64,000 nt of DNA from Cellvibrionales bacterium UBA7375 (GCA_949487135.1 CATAJQ010000031.1:1-64000); one strand, 5' to 3'; positions 46,591 to 58,735 are shown, numbered from the stretch's first letter. Numbers and translations are program-made. The notes: generated by a model from the sequence alone, not told the origin.

Positions 46591-49405
46591 AATGGCGCGT
46601 TTCTCCCTGACCCGCTATATTCTCAATACAGCGCCCGCATACAGCAGGATGTTCGTCATTGCTGCCCACATCATCAATAAAGTGCCAGCAACGAACACAT
46701 TTGTTAGCTTGCGATCGACTAACAATGACTTTAAGGCCGTCCAATACAGACTCTACTGCATCCCCAGAAGCCTGATTTAAAGGCATCAATTCAGCCTTGG
46801 AGGTAATTGTGACAAATCGCAATTCTTGACCCAGTTTTTCTAGGGATTCGTAAATTGACTGGTCGGCATAGATTGTTATATCCGCTTCAAGCGAGCCCTT
46901 AACATTACCCTGATTACGCTGATCTTCAATAACCTTATTAATCGCCTCTTTGGCCTGCAAAATAACTGTCCAATCCTGTTCAGTGATAGCTTCATTATCA
47001 GACAAGCGATGTAGTGGATACCACTGAGCGGTGAAAACATACTTATCGCGCTCGCCCGGCATATGATGCCATATTTCATCAGCAGTAAAGCTTAGAATAG
47101 GGGCTATCCAACGCACAAACGCCTCACTAATATGGTACAGAGCAGTTTGCGCCGATCTGCGAGGCAGACTGTCTTCAGAACAGGTATAGATTCTATCTTT
47201 GATAATATCCAGATAAAAACCACCCATATCCCGCACACAGAAATTATGTAATTTCTGGTAGATCTGATGAAACTGAAAATTATTGTAGTCATTAATAATT
47301 TGTTCTTGCAGCTGAGCCGCACAGTCTATCGCCCAACGATCCAAGGCTAGCAAATCAGCATTTTCAACCAGATGTTGCTGGGGATCAAAGCCATCAATAT
47401 TTGAAAGAAAATAACGCGCTGTGTTGCGAATTCTTCGATAAGATTCGCCCGCACGCTTGAGGATTTCGTCGGAGACTGTCATCTCTGCACTAAAGTCTGC
47501 ACTGGCAACCCAAAGGCGCAGTACATCAGCGCCAAGCTCATTAATTACCTTTTGCGGTGAGACGACATTACCAATCGACTTGGACATCTTGCGACCATTT
47601 TCATCCACGGTAAATCCATGAGTTAAAACAGCTTTATAGGGTGCAGTGCCGTTGATAGCGATAGCCGTCTTTAAGGACGACTGAAACCAGCCTCGATGCT
47701 GATCGGAACCTTCCAAATAAAGATCTGCAGGATAAGTTAGCTCGTCGCGAGCACCAATAACCGAGGCGTGGGTAACGCCTGAATCAAACCATACATCAAG
47801 GGTGTCAGTGACCTTTTGGTAATCATCCGCCTCTACACCTAATAACTCGGACGCTTCGGCGTCATACCAAGCATCCATTCCACATTGCTCAACTAGCTTA
47901 GCTACCTGCTCAATAATATCTGCGGTATTAGGGTGAATCTCTCCTGTTTGCTTATGGACAAACAATGCGATCGGTACACCCCAGGTACGCTGACGCGAAA
48001 TACACCAGTCGGGACTGGCATCTAACATGCCCTGTATGCGAGCCTCACCCCACTCAGGGTGCCAACTCACAGATTTAATTGCTGCCTTAGCCTTATCTAA
48101 GAGACCATTTTGATCCATGGAGACAAACCACTGAGGCGTGGCGCGATAAATGAGCGGTGTTTTAGTGCGCCAACAGTGGGCATAGCTATGGGTGATTTTA
48201 CCGCAGCTCATCAACTGACCCTGCTCGGTCAAAACCTCAATTACCTGCTCATCTACCTTATAGACATGCTGACCAGCAAATAGAGCGACATCGTCTTTAT
48301 AGACACCATTATCAAGAATGTAATTGAGCGTGCCGATGCCATATTTATTGGATACTGCAAAGTCATCCAGACCATGATCTGGAGCTGTGTGCACACAGCC
48401 TGTACCCGCATCTGTAGTGACATGATCACCCAATAATACTGGGATATCACGCGAATAAAATGGATGATTAGCGATAATATTTTCTAGCGCAGCGCCCTGA
48501 GAGCTAGCAAGAACTTTGTAATCAGTAAGTTCAAGTCGCTCAACAACTGACTGTAGCAAGTCAGCACCAATAATAAGTCTTTTAGCGCCCGCCTGTATTA
48601 GGCTATAGTTTAAATCAGCTCCAATACTGATCGCCTGACTGCTAGGAATAGTCCATGGCGTAGTGGTCCAAATTAGGAAATTAACTGGACCCTCACCCGC
48701 CAAACCATTAAACGCGGCCTCGAGCTTTTGCAGCTGATCTTTATCATCAACCTCATAGGCAACATCAATAGAAAAGGATGTTTTGTCCTGATACTCTACC
48801 TCAGCTTCTGCTAGCGCCGAACCGCCAACAACACTCCAGTAAACAGGCTTGTAGCCCTTGACCAAATGACCATTTTCAGCAATTTTACCAACCGCACGAA
48901 TAATATTTGCTTCAACATCAAAATTCATAGTGAGGTAAGGATTTTGCCAATCACCCAGAACACCGACACGGATAAAGTCTTTGCGCTGTCCCTCAACCTG
49001 TCGCAGGGCATAGTCACGACATTTTTGTCGAAACTTGGAATACTCTACCTTGACCCCCGCCTTACCAATTTTCTTTTCAACATTGTGTTCGATTGGTAGG
49101 CCATGACAATCCCATCCAGGAATATAGGGCGCATCAAAACCACTGAGAGTTTTTGATTTGATCACAATATCTTTTAGGGTTTTATTAACCGCATGACCCA
49201 GATGAATATCACCGTTAGCATAGGGAGGGCCATCATGAAGAATATATTTTTCACAACCCGCCCTAGCGTCTCGAATATGCTGGTACAAATCATCATCTTG
49301 CCATTGCTTTAACATGGCCGGCTCACGCTGTGCCAAATTAGCTCGCATAGGGAAATCAGTTTTTGGCAGATTCAAGGTTGTTTTGTAATCAATACTATCG
49401 GTCAT
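46583..49405 (-). CDS. ileS: Isoleucine--tRNA ligase
   Basis: A 940-residue class I synthetase. HIGH-type motif in [18 protein letters not shown] (about 58-75), KMSKS in [17 protein letters not shown], an editing domain between, and a C-terminal zinc site with Cys pairs CVRCWHF and CGRC. Between ribF and lspA as usual. Confidence 0.99.
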   Translation of the reverse strand: MTDSIDYKTTLNLPKTDFPMRANLAQREPAMLKQWQDDDLYQHIRDARAGCEKYILHDGPPYANGDIHLGHAVNKTLKDIVIKSKTLSGFDAPYIPGWDCHGLPIEHNVEKKIGKAGVKVEYSKFRQKCRDYALRQVEGQRKDFIRVGVLGDWQNPYLTMNFDVEANIIRAVGKIAENGHLVKGYKPVYWSVVGGSALAEAEVEYQDKTSFSIDVAYEVDDKDQLQKLEAAFNGLAGEGPVNFLIWTTTPWTIPSSQAISIGADLNYSLIQAGAKRLIIGADLLQSVVERLELTDYKVLASSQGAALENIIANHPFYSRDIPVLLGDHVTTDAGTGCVHTAPDHGLDDFAVSNKYGIGTLNYILDNGVYKDDVALFAGQHVYKVDEQVIEVLTEQGQLMSCGKITHSYAHCWRTKTPLIYRATPQWFVSMDQNGLLDKAKAAIKSVSWHPEWGEARIQGMLDASPDWCISRQRTWGVPIALFVHKQTGEIHPNTADIIEQVAKLVEQCGMDAWYDAEASELLGVEADDYQKVTDTLDVWFDSGVTHASVIGARDELTYPADLYLEGSDQHRGWFQSSLKTAIAINGTAPYKAVLTHGFTVDENGRKMSKSIGNVVSPQKVINELGADVLRLWVASADFSAEMTVSDEILKRAGESYRRIRNTARYFLSNIDGFDPQQHLVENADLLALDRWAIDCAAQLQEQIINDYNNFQFHQIYQKLHNFCVRDMGGFYLDIIKDRIYTCSEDSLPRRSAQTALYHISEAFVRWIAPILSFTADEIWHHMPGERDKYVFTAQWYPLHRLSDNEAITEQDWTVILQAKEAINKVIEDQRNQGNVKGSLEADITIYADQSIYESLEKLGQELRFVTITSKAELMPLNQASGDAVESVLDGLKVIVSRSQANKCVRCWHFIDDVGSNDEHPAVCGRCIENIAGQGETRHYA

Positions 49406-49434
49406 ATTTTTTAAACTTTTCCATTTTTTTTGAT

Positions 49435-50376
49435 TTAATGGCTGTTGCTTTCAAACCATTGCTCAATCAATCTTACATCGTCACTGATGCTGTCAGATAG
49501 ATCGTCTAAATTAGTGAATTGTTGTTCATCTCTAATTTTATGAACAAACTCAACACTTATTCTGCGACCATAAATTTGCTGGTCAAAATTCAACAAATGT
49601 ACTTCTAATATAGGCTTTAACATGTCACCTATAGTTGGACGAACACCTACATTTGCCGCACCTTTGACGCGATCATCAATACCTTCAATATCCACCCACA
49701 CAGCATAGACTCCTGCCAGCGGAGCTCTAAACCGATTAAGGTTAACATTGGCTGTAGGAAATCCCAACTCTTGACCCAACTGCTGGCCAAAAGTCACCTT
49801 GCCATTAATCGAAAATGGCCGTCCCAATAAAGTACATACCTGCTCAAAATTCGATTGCTGAAGTAATTTTCGCACTAATGTGCTGCTTACTCGCTGTTTT
49901 TTCAGCTCAACCGTTTGGGTATTTTGTACACTAAAACCCTGTTGTTGGCCCATGGCAACCAAACTATCGAAATCACCTTTTCGATCACAGCCAAATCTAA
50001 AATCATCCCCCACAATTAGATGCTTGGTATTAACCCCATCGACCAGTATATCTTGCACAAACTCTGTTGCAGTTAGACTGCGAAGTTCATGGTTAAATCG
50101 CAGACACACAACTAAGTCCATACCAAAGTCTAACAACGCTTCAATTTTTTCCCGCAGGCGCATCAATCTTGGCGGCGCTGTTTCTGGCGAAAAATATTCT
50201 TGAGGCTGTGGCTCAAACGTCATTGCAACAGCCAAACTATCAGTACTTTTTGCTTTATCGACAACCTGTTGCAGTATCGCTTGGTGGCCCAAATGCACAC
50301 CATCAAACGAACCAATAGTCACAACGGATTGTCGGTCGCAAAGTCGAGATCTATCTATATCGCGAATCAGGCGCAT
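49435..50376 (-). CDS. ribF: Bifunctional riboflavin kinase / FAD synthetase
   Basis: Converts riboflavin to FMN and FAD. The N-terminal adenylyltransferase has [18 protein letters not shown] and [14 protein letters not shown]; the C-terminal kinase (about 180-305) has [36 protein letters not shown] at 50376 is the family-like start (313 residues); a GTG start at 50394 adding MLKQPK is possible. Upstream of ileS. Confidence 0.96.
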   Translation of the reverse strand: MRLIRDIDRSRLCDRQSVVTIGSFDGVHLGHQAILQQVVDKAKSTDSLAVAMTFEPQPQEYFSPETAPPRLMRLREKIEALLDFGMDLVVCLRFNHELRSLTATEFVQDILVDGVNTKHLIVGDDFRFGCDRKGDFDSLVAMGQQQGFSVQNTQTVELKKQRVSSTLVRKLLQQSNFEQVCTLLGRPFSINGKVTFGQQLGQELGFPTANVNLNRFRAPLAGVYAVWVDIEGIDDRVKGAANVGVRPTIGDMLKPILEVHLLNFDQQIYGRRISVEFVHKIRDEQQFTNLDDLSDSISDDVRLIEQWFESNSH

Positions 50377-50522
50377 TTTGGGCTGTTTTAACACCTAGTT
50401 AAGCACTCTCTAGTAAAGGCGTCGAGTATACCTAGCAATCGCCAGAAAGGTAAGGCATAGTAGAAAAATCAGGCCACAAAAGTTCATTGGATGGCGATAA
50501 AAAACAGGCGTAATTATTTATT

Positions 50523-52136
50523 TCAATCCGTGGTAGCTTTTGCTGGGCCACGCATATCAGACAATCTAAATCCAAACACAAACAAGCAAACCAAAAAGGC
50601 AATAAATCCAGCGCCACAGAGAAGTACAATTGAGGATATTCGCTGCAACCAGTCCTGAAGATAAAAAGCTTCGACGCCACCCCATAACCCAAGCAACTGA
50701 TTTAGGACTAACAACATAATTGCAACCGAGCTAATTAGGCCGACAAAAAATCGTAACCACCCCACAGATGGCTGATAAATAGCTTTTTTACGCAGACTCA
50801 AAAACAGCAAGATGGCATTGATAAATGCCGAAAGCGACGTCGCAGACGCCAACCCTAGATGACCAATCTGCCAATATTTATGCAACGGTATCACTAGTAT
50901 TAAATTAAACAGCATATTCAAAACCATGGCGATAATCCCAATTCGCACTGGTGTACGCATATCCTGACGGGCAAAAAAACCAGGGGCTAGCACTTTGATC
51001 AACATAAAGGCGACAAGGCCTGCCGCATAGGCTTTAAGACTAAGTGATGCCATTGCCATATCGCGCAGCGTCATTACCTCACCATAGTAGAATAAGGTGA
51101 CCAAGATTGGCTCAGCCAATAGCATTAGTGCAGCAGCGGCTGGCAACGCAATAAGTAAAATCATTTTTAACGCCCAATCGAGCGTTTGTGAGAATGCCTG
51201 AGTGGATTGAGCAATATGGTGACGGGATAAATTGGGCAAAATTACCGTGGCAATAGCGATACCAAAAACACCCAGTGGCAGCTCAGATAGTCGATCTGAA
51301 TAGTACAGCCAAGAAACACTACCTGTCGGTAAAAAAGTCGCAAGCACAGTGTCCAGTAAAAGATTAATCTGACTGACAGAAACACCAAATATCGCCGGCG
51401 CCATCAATGCCAATACTTTTTTGACGCCTGAATGCTGCCAATCAACTTTTGGCATAGGCAGCATATGAATCCTACGCAAAAAGGGTAACTGAAAAATAAA
51501 CTGTACTATGCCGGCTAGCAAAACGCCCCAAGCAAGAGCATAGGCCGGCTGCTCAAACAATGGCGCGCCAATTAAAGCAGCAGCAATTAGAGTTACGTTT
51601 AGCAACAGCGGAGTAAACGCAGGCACCGCAAAGCGATCATAGCTATTGAGAACTGCGCCGGCCACGCCGGTTAACGAGATAAACAATAAATAGGGAAAGG
51701 TAATTCGCAACATTTCAGCGGTAGCGGCAAACTTAGTGGGATTATCCATATACCAGCTAGGGGCAAAAATAGCCGCCATCAAGGGCGAAGCTAGTACAAT
51801 GAATAGCGTAATAAGTATTAGGGTTAGACCCAGATTGCCCGCCACGCGACTTACAAGCTCCCTTACCGCAGCCGCACTACCCTTTTCCCTGTATTCACCC
51901 AGTATAGGCACAAAAGCCTGAGCAAAGGCACCCTCTGCAAATAGACGGCGAAAGAAATTGGGAATCTTAAAGGCTACAAAGAACACATCGGCCAAAGCCT
52001 CGGCGCCAATTACACGCGCAAAAACCACATCGCGAGCAAGCCCCAAAAAACGCGAAAGCATGGTAAAGAAACTGACCACACCGCTAGAGCGAAGTAGTCC
52101 ATGATCTTTTTTCTGCTGTGCTTTTTCCTCGGTCAC
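50523..52136 (-). CDS. murJ: Lipid II flippase MurJ
   Basis: An inner-membrane transporter of the MOP superfamily that flips lipid II for murein synthesis. About 14 transmembrane segments; SFFTMLSRFLGLARDVVFARVIGAEALADVFFVAFKIPNFFRRLFAEGAFAQAFVP is characteristic. Start is uncertain: GTG at 52136 has GGAA in front and gives 537 residues; a TTG at 52196 would add 20 residues. Neighbour of ribF, as in many gammaproteobacteria. Confidence 0.95.
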   Translation of the reverse strand: MTEEKAQQKKDHGLLRSSGVVSFFTMLSRFLGLARDVVFARVIGAEALADVFFVAFKIPNFFRRLFAEGAFAQAFVPILGEYREKGSAAAVRELVSRVAGNLGLTLILITLFIVLASPLMAAIFAPSWYMDNPTKFAATAEMLRITFPYLLFISLTGVAGAVLNSYDRFAVPAFTPLLLNVTLIAAALIGAPLFEQPAYALAWGVLLAGIVQFIFQLPFLRRIHMLPMPKVDWQHSGVKKVLALMAPAIFGVSVSQINLLLDTVLATFLPTGSVSWLYYSDRLSELPLGVFGIAIATVILPNLSRHHIAQSTQAFSQTLDWALKMILLIALPAAAALMLLAEPILVTLFYYGEVMTLRDMAMASLSLKAYAAGLVAFMLIKVLAPGFFARQDMRTPVRIGIIAMVLNMLFNLILVIPLHKYWQIGHLGLASATSLSAFINAILLFLSLRKKAIYQPSVGWLRFFVGLISSVAIMLLVLNQLLGLWGGVEAFYLQDWLQRISSIVLLCGAGFIAFLVCLFVFGFRLSDMRGPAKATTD

Positions 52137-52280
52137 TATTGCTTCCGCTTTAACAATTTTGCGTGCTAGTTTAACGATAGTAACAACCCAGTCCAAGCTA
52201 ATCTATCAGTTGGATATGATTGGTATTAAAATAATTATTACCAAACTAGTAAAAAGTCTCAGAAAAGCGCAACATTATGG

Positions 52281-52309
52281 TTGAATATCGTGAAATAACA
52301 ATGTATATT
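52281..52309 (+). promoter_or_regulatory. Sigma-70-type promoter of rpsT
   Basis: TTGAAT (52281-52286), a 17-nt spacer and TATATT (52304-52309), followed by a CG-rich discriminator (CCGCGCC), typical of ribosomal protein promoters. Confidence 0.78.
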
Positions 52310-52351
52310 TCCGCGCCTTTACAGAGTTCCCTTAATTAGGAGATAGTTCAA

Positions 52352-52621
52352 GTGGCTAATTCAGCACAAGCAAAAAAACGCGCACGTCAAAATGAAAAAA
52401 GACGTCAGCACAATGCTGGCCTTCGCTCAATGGTTCGTACCTACATCAAGAAGGTTGAAGCAGCCCTTGAAAGTGGTGATGCTACTGCAGCCCAAGAAGC
52501 CTATACTACGTCGGTTCCAGTTATCGACCGTATGGCTGACAAAGGAATTATCCATAAGAATAAAGCTGCGCGCCATAAAAGCCGCCTAAACACTAGAGTT
52601 AAAGCGCTAACTGCCAAGTAA
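52352..52621 (+). CDS. rpsT: 30S ribosomal protein S20
   Basis: An 89-residue basic ribosomal protein, [18 protein letters not shown] and [19 protein letters not shown]. It uses a GTG start with AGGAG about 9 nt before it; weak starts are known to matter for S20 autoregulation in E. coli. Own promoter and terminator. Confidence 0.99.
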   Translation: MANSAQAKKRARQNEKRRQHNAGLRSMVRTYIKKVEAALESGDATAAQEAYTTSVPVIDRMADKGIIHKNKAARHKSRLNTRVKALTAK

Positions 52622-52637
52622 TTTATTCTATGCATTA

Positions 52638-52665
52638 AAAAAAACCGGCTATTGCCGGTTTTTTT
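52638..52665. terminator. Terminator between rpsT and thrC
   Basis: AAAACCGGC pairs with GCCGGTTTT around TATT. A- and T-runs on both sides suggest it serves both converging genes. Confidence 0.9.
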
Positions 52666-52698
52666 GTGTCTGAATTTTATGCCTATAAAGTGTTTTGC

Positions 52699-54096
52699 TT
52701 ATGAGGTGATATTTTCACCTATAAACGTCTGCACTGCCGACTTATCGTTATCAAGTACAGTGTATTGCTCCTCACGATCAAATAAATCTGCCATATGCGG
52801 AGGCAATGCAGGATCCTCATGATAACCTGCCTGCTTAACTGCATCGGGGAATTTAGCCGGATGTGCGGTCGCCAGAGTAATCATCGGCGTAGATTTATTA
52901 CTACTGCATTCACGCGCCGCCGCTAATCCAATGGCTGTATGGGGATCCAACAGATAACCACTGTCTTCATAGGTAGATCGGATAACTTCGACCATACCTT
53001 CGTCCCCACAGCGATAGCTTGAAAATAACTTTCTTGCTTTAGCGAGGGATGTGTCACTTAATTTCATATGGCCACTCTTTGCATCTGCCATTAGATGGGC
53101 AATCTGCTCACCGTCTCGATCATATAAATCGAATAACAGGCGCTCAAAGTTACTGGATATCATAATATCCATACTCGGCGCTAAACTTTGTTGAAGTGGC
53201 TGAGTACTGTGATCATTTTCACTGATACAGCGATGCAAAATATCATTCTGATTGGTCGCGATAACTAACTGCTCAATGGGAAGACCCATTTGATGCGCTA
53301 GATAGCCAGCAAAAATATCGCCAAAATTACCGGTTGGCACCGAGAACGATACTTTTTTATGCGGCCCACCCAAGGCCAGAGACGCCCAAAAATAGTACAC
53401 AATCTGAGCCATAATCCGCGCCCAGTTAATAGAATTAACCGCGGCTAACTGTCGTCCCTCTGGCAAGAAAGACTGATCAGCAAAGCTGGCTTTAACCATA
53501 TTTTGACAGTCATCAAAGTTGCCATGTAATGCCAAATTGTGAATATTATCAGCCAAAACAGTGGTCATTTGACGACGCTGCACCTCGGATACACGCTGAT
53601 AGGGGTGCAGAATAAAAATGTCTAGATTCTTACAGTGTCGACAGCCCTCGATAGCGGCAGAACCAGTATCACCAGATGTAGCTCCCATAATCACCACCTT
53701 TTGCTCGCGCTTGGCCAAAATATAGTCGAGCAAATTGCCCAAAAACTGCAGTGCAAAGTCTTTAAATGCTAGGGTGGGACCTTGGAATAACTCCAAAATC
53801 CATTGATTATGTCCCGCTTGAACTAGCGGCGCTATGGCCTCGTGACGAAAACCGGCGTAAGATTTCTCGATCAGTTGGCGCAAATCCTGTTCAGGAATTG
53901 AGCCACCTACAAAGGGTGTAATAATTTTGAGGGCTAGCTCCTCATAGGAAAGCTCTGCCCATGAGGCTATTTCTTCGGTGCTAAATTTAGGCAACTGCTC
54001 TGGCACAAACAAACCGCCATCTTCAGCAAGGCCTGTCAGTACAACATCTTCAAAACTTTTTGGCTCAACGCCGCCTCTAGTACTTATATATTTCAT
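52699..54096 (-). CDS. thrC: Threonine synthase
   Basis: A 465-residue PLP enzyme producing threonine from phosphohomoserine. N-terminal MKYISTRGG and SYEELALKII, the PLP-Lys in GPTLAFKDFALQFLG, and SGDTGSAAIEG are intact. Directly follows hom with no intergenic bases. Confidence 0.98.
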   Translation of the reverse strand: MKYISTRGGVEPKSFEDVVLTGLAEDGGLFVPEQLPKFSTEEIASWAELSYEELALKIITPFVGGSIPEQDLRQLIEKSYAGFRHEAIAPLVQAGHNQWILELFQGPTLAFKDFALQFLGNLLDYILAKREQKVVIMGATSGDTGSAAIEGCRHCKNLDIFILHPYQRVSEVQRRQMTTVLADNIHNLALHGNFDDCQNMVKASFADQSFLPEGRQLAAVNSINWARIMAQIVYYFWASLALGGPHKKVSFSVPTGNFGDIFAGYLAHQMGLPIEQLVIATNQNDILHRCISENDHSTQPLQQSLAPSMDIMISSNFERLLFDLYDRDGEQIAHLMADAKSGHMKLSDTSLAKARKLFSSYRCGDEGMVEVIRSTYEDSGYLLDPHTAIGLAAARECSSNKSTPMITLATAHPAKFPDAVKQAGYHEDPALPPHMADLFDREEQYTVLDNDKSAVQTFIGENITS

Positions 54097-55404
54097 TTAC
54101 TGATCCAAATGCTCTACGCGGATAAATTTAATAGAATCTCGCACAGTTTCAAGGTTTTCTATACGCTCAACTGCAGTGCTTAAAAACTTTTCTTGAGTTA
54201 CGCTGGTGACAATAATCACATTAACGTAATCTTCACCGGCTGGCTGCTCTTTCTGCACTATAGCCTCAATACTAATACCAGTATCACCCATAATTGATGT
54301 GATTTCAGACAATACACCCGGCTTATCTAAGGCAGAAAAGCGCATATAGAAGCTAGTTTCAATTTCTTCGATCGCTACAATACTGCGCTGCTCTAATTCA
54401 GAGATAGGACAACCTAGCGCATTAACTTTTGCCTCGATAGGCGAATCAATAGTTCGCGCCACATCCACAATATCGGCAATCACCGAGGATGCGGTTGGCT
54501 CTGCACCGGCACCCGGACCACAAAACAAAGTCGTACCCAAAGCATCAGCATTGACCATAACCGCATTAGCCACATCGTTAACACCGGCAATCATACTAGA
54601 CTGCGGCACCAGTGTTGGATGCACTCTAAGCTCTACGCCCTGTTTAGTTTGACGGGCAATACCCAGATGCTTGATGGCGTAGCCTAACTCTTTAGCATAG
54701 GCGACATCTTGCGGCTCTAATTGAGTAATACCATCGGTGTATAAACCCTCAAGAGTCAGTGGCATTTCGAAAGCAATAGAGGCCAAGATAACCAGCTTAT
54801 GGGCTGCGTCTATGCCCTCCACATCAAAGGTTGGATCTGCTTCAGCGTAACCCTTTTCCTGAGCTTCAACTAAGACGTCGTTAAAGTCACGACCCTTGGT
54901 ATCCATTTCAGTCAAAATAAAGTTGGTGGTGCCGTTGATAATACCAGCAACCCAATTAACCTGATTTGCAGAGAGTCCTTCGCGCAGACCTTTAATAATA
55001 GGGATACCACCAGCAACAGCCGCTTCGTAGGCAACTACAAGGCCCTTTGATGCGGCAACAGTAAAGATTTCCATACCGTGCTCTGCAATCAATGCTTTAT
55101 TAGCCGTAACCACATGCTTGTTGTTTTTAAGCGCAGTCATGACCAGATCATAGGCAACCGTTGTGCCGCCAATCAACTCAACCACTATGTCGATATCAGG
55201 GTTTTGCGCAACCTCAAAGATATCGCGTACAACGTTGGTGGATGCGGTATCACAATTCGGGTTATCTCGACGGGCACCAATCTGCGCAATATTAATCGCA
55301 CAATTTGCACGATCATTAATATTACTTGAATTGCGTGATATTACATTAAATACACCGGAACCCACTGTTCCTAAACCGCAGATACCGACTTGTACAGATC
55401 GCAC
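54097..55404 (-). CDS. hom: Homoserine dehydrogenase
   Basis: A 435-residue NAD(P)-dependent enzyme reducing aspartate semialdehyde. GICGLGTVGSGVFNV dinucleotide site, VTANKALIAEHG, GIINGTTNFILTEM and a C-terminal ACT domain (about 350-425, SALDKPGVLSEITSIM) for threonine feedback. Forms a unit with thrC. LysC, which supplies the pathway, is at 2.2 kb. Confidence 0.98.
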   Translation of the reverse strand: MRSVQVGICGLGTVGSGVFNVISRNSSNINDRANCAINIAQIGARRDNPNCDTASTNVVRDIFEVAQNPDIDIVVELIGGTTVAYDLVMTALKNNKHVVTANKALIAEHGMEIFTVAASKGLVVAYEAAVAGGIPIIKGLREGLSANQVNWVAGIINGTTNFILTEMDTKGRDFNDVLVEAQEKGYAEADPTFDVEGIDAAHKLVILASIAFEMPLTLEGLYTDGITQLEPQDVAYAKELGYAIKHLGIARQTKQGVELRVHPTLVPQSSMIAGVNDVANAVMVNADALGTTLFCGPGAGAEPTASSVIADIVDVARTIDSPIEAKVNALGCPISELEQRSIVAIEEIETSFYMRFSALDKPGVLSEITSIMGDTGISIEAIVQKEQPAGEDYVNVIIVTSVTQEKFLSTAVERIENLETVRDSIKFIRVEHLDQ

Positions 55405-55578
55405 GTTCTCTCTCCAAAATTAGTAGCATTTTAGGTATTGTTTCGCTAAAAATGGTGGCAACATTAAACACCTAATTGAGCTCTGTCAATGGCGCAATTC
55501 TATACCAAAAGAGGCTTTTTCGGGGTTATTTTTATGTTTTTGTTATAAATGACTGATATGGACTTATCAGCCATTGTA

Positions 55579-56355
55579 TTATTTAGGCGAAATGCCTAAA
55601 AGTTTTGCATAGCTTGCGGCAGGTTGATAACCAGGAATCAGGGTACCATCCATCAAAACAATTGCCGGCGTGCCTGTGACGCCAATGCTGTTACCAAAAG
55701 AATAATGCTCAGCAACTGGGTTATTATCACAGACCTCCACATCGACATTTCGACCATTTTTTACCTTGGTCAAGGTGTCTTGCTTATCCTTTGCACACCA
55801 AGCTTTAGCGATTTTATTGTAGGAACCTGAGGGTATTCCCGCTCGAGGAAATGCAAGATATCGGACTTCTATCCCCATCGCATTGAGCTGAGGAACCTCC
55901 TGATGAAACTTGCGACAATAACCACAATCGACATCAGTAAAGACATTCATAATGGCTTTAGATTCACCCTCGGGTTTAAAGATAATCATATCGTCGGTGG
56001 AACGTTTGGCAAACAACTCGCGACGCTTACTTGTCTGCCTAACTTCCATGGTGCTAATAATTTCATTAGCAGTTACCTGAAGTAAATCGCCCTGAAGTAA
56101 GTACTGACCGGCTTCATGAACAAACAATGCAGGACCATTTTTGACCTGTACTTCATAGATCCCAGGCATAGGTGTTTGCCCAACGATAGAAAACTCAAGA
56201 TCAGGCCTTGCAGTTGTTAAATACTTAAGGACGTTATCTGTTTTGGGCTTAGATATTTGGTCATTTTTTTCAGCAAATGTAATCTGTGAAGCGCCAAATA
56301 AACAGTACAGCAAAAATACACAGGTAATCACTCGCGACTTGTAGGTTAAGTACAA
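55579..56355 (-). CDS. dsbC: Thiol:disulfide interchange protein DsbC
   Basis: A 258-residue periplasmic disulfide isomerase. Signal peptide (about 1-29, CVFLLYCLFGASQITFA), N-terminal dimerisation domain (PGIYEVQVKNGPALFVHEAGQYLLQGDLLQV), thioredoxin domain with Cys144-Gly-Tyr-Cys147 in FTDVDCGYCRKFH and the cis-Pro segment GVTGTPAIVL. It lies upstream of hom, as in Pseudomonas. Confidence 0.96.
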   Translation of the reverse strand: MYLTYKSRVITCVFLLYCLFGASQITFAEKNDQISKPKTDNVLKYLTTARPDLEFSIVGQTPMPGIYEVQVKNGPALFVHEAGQYLLQGDLLQVTANEIISTMEVRQTSKRRELFAKRSTDDMIIFKPEGESKAIMNVFTDVDCGYCRKFHQEVPQLNAMGIEVRYLAFPRAGIPSGSYNKIAKAWCAKDKQDTLTKVKNGRNVDVEVCDNNPVAEHYSFGNSIGVTGTPAIVLMDGTLIPGYQPAASYAKLLGISPK

Positions 56356-56444
56356 AACAAACTCCTAGGGGAACTTTTATAAGGGCAGGCAACCCCAGTA
56401 CGGAGTTGCCTATATATTACTAGCTTAGACTATAAAACTGGAAA

Positions 56445-56795
<351 letters not shown>

Positions 56796-56921
56796 TTAAT
56801 ACAAAAAATTTAATTAGTAGTAGGTAAAGATACCTGTTATTTCATTATATTGCATCTTTGCAATTAATATTAACTTTTAACTGCCTTTTCGCTTGTGACT
56901 ATGATGCACTTTTTTACAGGC

Positions 56922-56949
56922 AAAAAAAACCGGGGCACAGGGCCCCGGT
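56922..56949 (-). terminator. Rho-independent terminator after amtB
   Basis: On the minus strand ACCGGGGC/GCCCCGGT closes a 5-nt loop and is followed by eight T residues. Confidence 0.92.
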
Positions 56950-56968
56950 AAGCTTGCAGAGCAGAAAC

Positions 56969-58195
56969 TTAGCTTTTTGAGCTTGTGAATTCAGGATAGG
57001 CTTCCATCCCGCATTCAGCCAAATCTATACCATTAGCTTCATCTTCTTCAGATACTCTGAGTCCGATAAGCGCCTTAATTACATACCAAGCAATGAAGCT
57101 TGTTACGAATACCCATACAAAGATGGTAGCTGCACCGATCAACTGACCAGAGAAAGAAGAGCCATCGTTAGTCACTGGTACTAGTAATAGACCTAGAAGA
57201 CCTACAACACCGTGAACAGAGATAGCACCCACAGGATCGTCTAGTTTTAGCTTATCAAGAGTAAGGATACTGAATACTACTAATACACCACCTAGAGCAC
57301 CGAACAGAGTAGCCTGAAGGGCACTTGGCGTTGAAGGCTCAGCAGTAATAGCAACTAGACCAGCTAGTGCACCATTAAGAGCCATAGTAAGATCAGCTTT
57401 ACCGAATAGAAGCTTAGCAACGATGAGAGCAGCAATAAGACCACCAGAAGCAGCAGCGTTAGTATTCAAGAATACCATTGCAACAGCGTTAGCACTCTCA
57501 ACAGACGCAGTAGCAAGTACTGAACCACCGTTAAAGCCGAACCAACCCATCCATAGAATGAATGTACCTAGTGTGGCTAATGGAAGACTAGCGCCGGGGA
57601 TTGCGTTAACTTCACCATTAGGACCATATTTACCCTTACGAGCACCCAGTAGAATAACACCGGCTAGCGCAGCAGAAGCACCTGCCATGTGAACAATACC
57701 TGAACCAGCGAAGTCAGAGAAACCAAGATCGCCAAGTGTGTACATACCGAATACAGGAGTACCACCCCAAGTCCAAGCACCTTCCATTGGATAGATGTAA
57801 CCTGTCATTACTACTGTGAAAAGTAGGAAAGACCATAGCTTCATACGCTCAGCTACAGAACCAGAAACAATAGACATAGCAGTAGCTACGAATACAACCT
57901 GGAAGTAGAAGTCAGCAGCAGGAGCATAGGTCCAGTCGTCAGCAACACCATCGCCAGCAATACCGCTAAGGAATGTGTCACCACCGTACATAATTGCGTA
58001 ACCGCAAATTAGGTACATAGTACAAGCAATAGCAAACAGTGCTACGTTTTTAGTTAAGATTTCAGTGGTGTTTTTAGCACGAACTAAACCAGCTTCTAGC
58101 ATCGAAAAGCCAGCTGCCATCCACATTACGAATGCACCGCACACCAAGAAATAGAAAGTGTCTAGTGCGTATTGAAGTTGAAATATATCAGTCAT
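56969..58195 (-). CDS. amtB: Ammonium transporter
   Basis: A 408-residue inner-membrane Amt protein with about 11 transmembrane segments. Family features: FVMWMAAGFSMLEAGLVRAKNT, AMSIVSGSVAERMK, twin pore His in GIVHMAGASAALAG and ISVHGVVGLLGLL, and the C-terminal DLAECGMEAYPEF that interacts with P-II. It follows a P-II gene by 14 nt under a sigma-54-type promoter. Confidence 0.97.
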   Translation of the reverse strand: MTDIFQLQYALDTFYFLVCGAFVMWMAAGFSMLEAGLVRAKNTTEILTKNVALFAIACTMYLICGYAIMYGGDTFLSGIAGDGVADDWTYAPAADFYFQVVFVATAMSIVSGSVAERMKLWSFLLFTVVMTGYIYPMEGAWTWGGTPVFGMYTLGDLGFSDFAGSGIVHMAGASAALAGVILLGARKGKYGPNGEVNAIPGASLPLATLGTFILWMGWFGFNGGSVLATASVESANAVAMVFLNTNAAASGGLIAALIVAKLLFGKADLTMALNGALAGLVAITAEPSTPSALQATLFGALGGVLVVFSILTLDKLKLDDPVGAISVHGVVGLLGLLLVPVTNDGSSFSGQLIGAATIFVWVFVTSFIAWYVIKALIGLRVSEEDEANGIDLAECGMEAYPEFTSSKS

Positions 58196-58209
58196 TTTGA
58201 TTCCTCTAA

Positions 58210-58593
<384 letters not shown>

Positions 58594-58605
58594 CTAATGT
58601 ATAAA

Positions 58606-58663
58606 CTTCTACCGGTGAAATATGTTTAAAATTTCTTTTAACTTAACTTCACCGGTAAAGAAG
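58606..58663 (-). promoter_or_regulatory. Long hairpin in the glnK leader
   Basis: CTTCTACCGGTGAA (58606-58619) and TTCACCGGTAAAGAAG (58648-58663) form a stem of about 14 bp with a 2-nt bulge and a 28-nt AT-rich loop. It lies between the predicted sigma-54 start and the glnK ATG, so it would be transcribed. There is no T-tract, so it is not an obvious terminator. Confidence 0.65.
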
Positions 58664-58735
58664 TTCTTTGTTTAAATCTCCCAAGATTTAAAGTTGCGCG
58701 TTAAATGTATGTTTTCTAATACGCACTGAAGTCAA

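Noticed and set aside
56383..56411. Terminator after the second P-II gene
   Set aside because: AGGCAAC/GTTGCCT arms exist but the inner pairs are poor and no T-tract follows on the minus strand.
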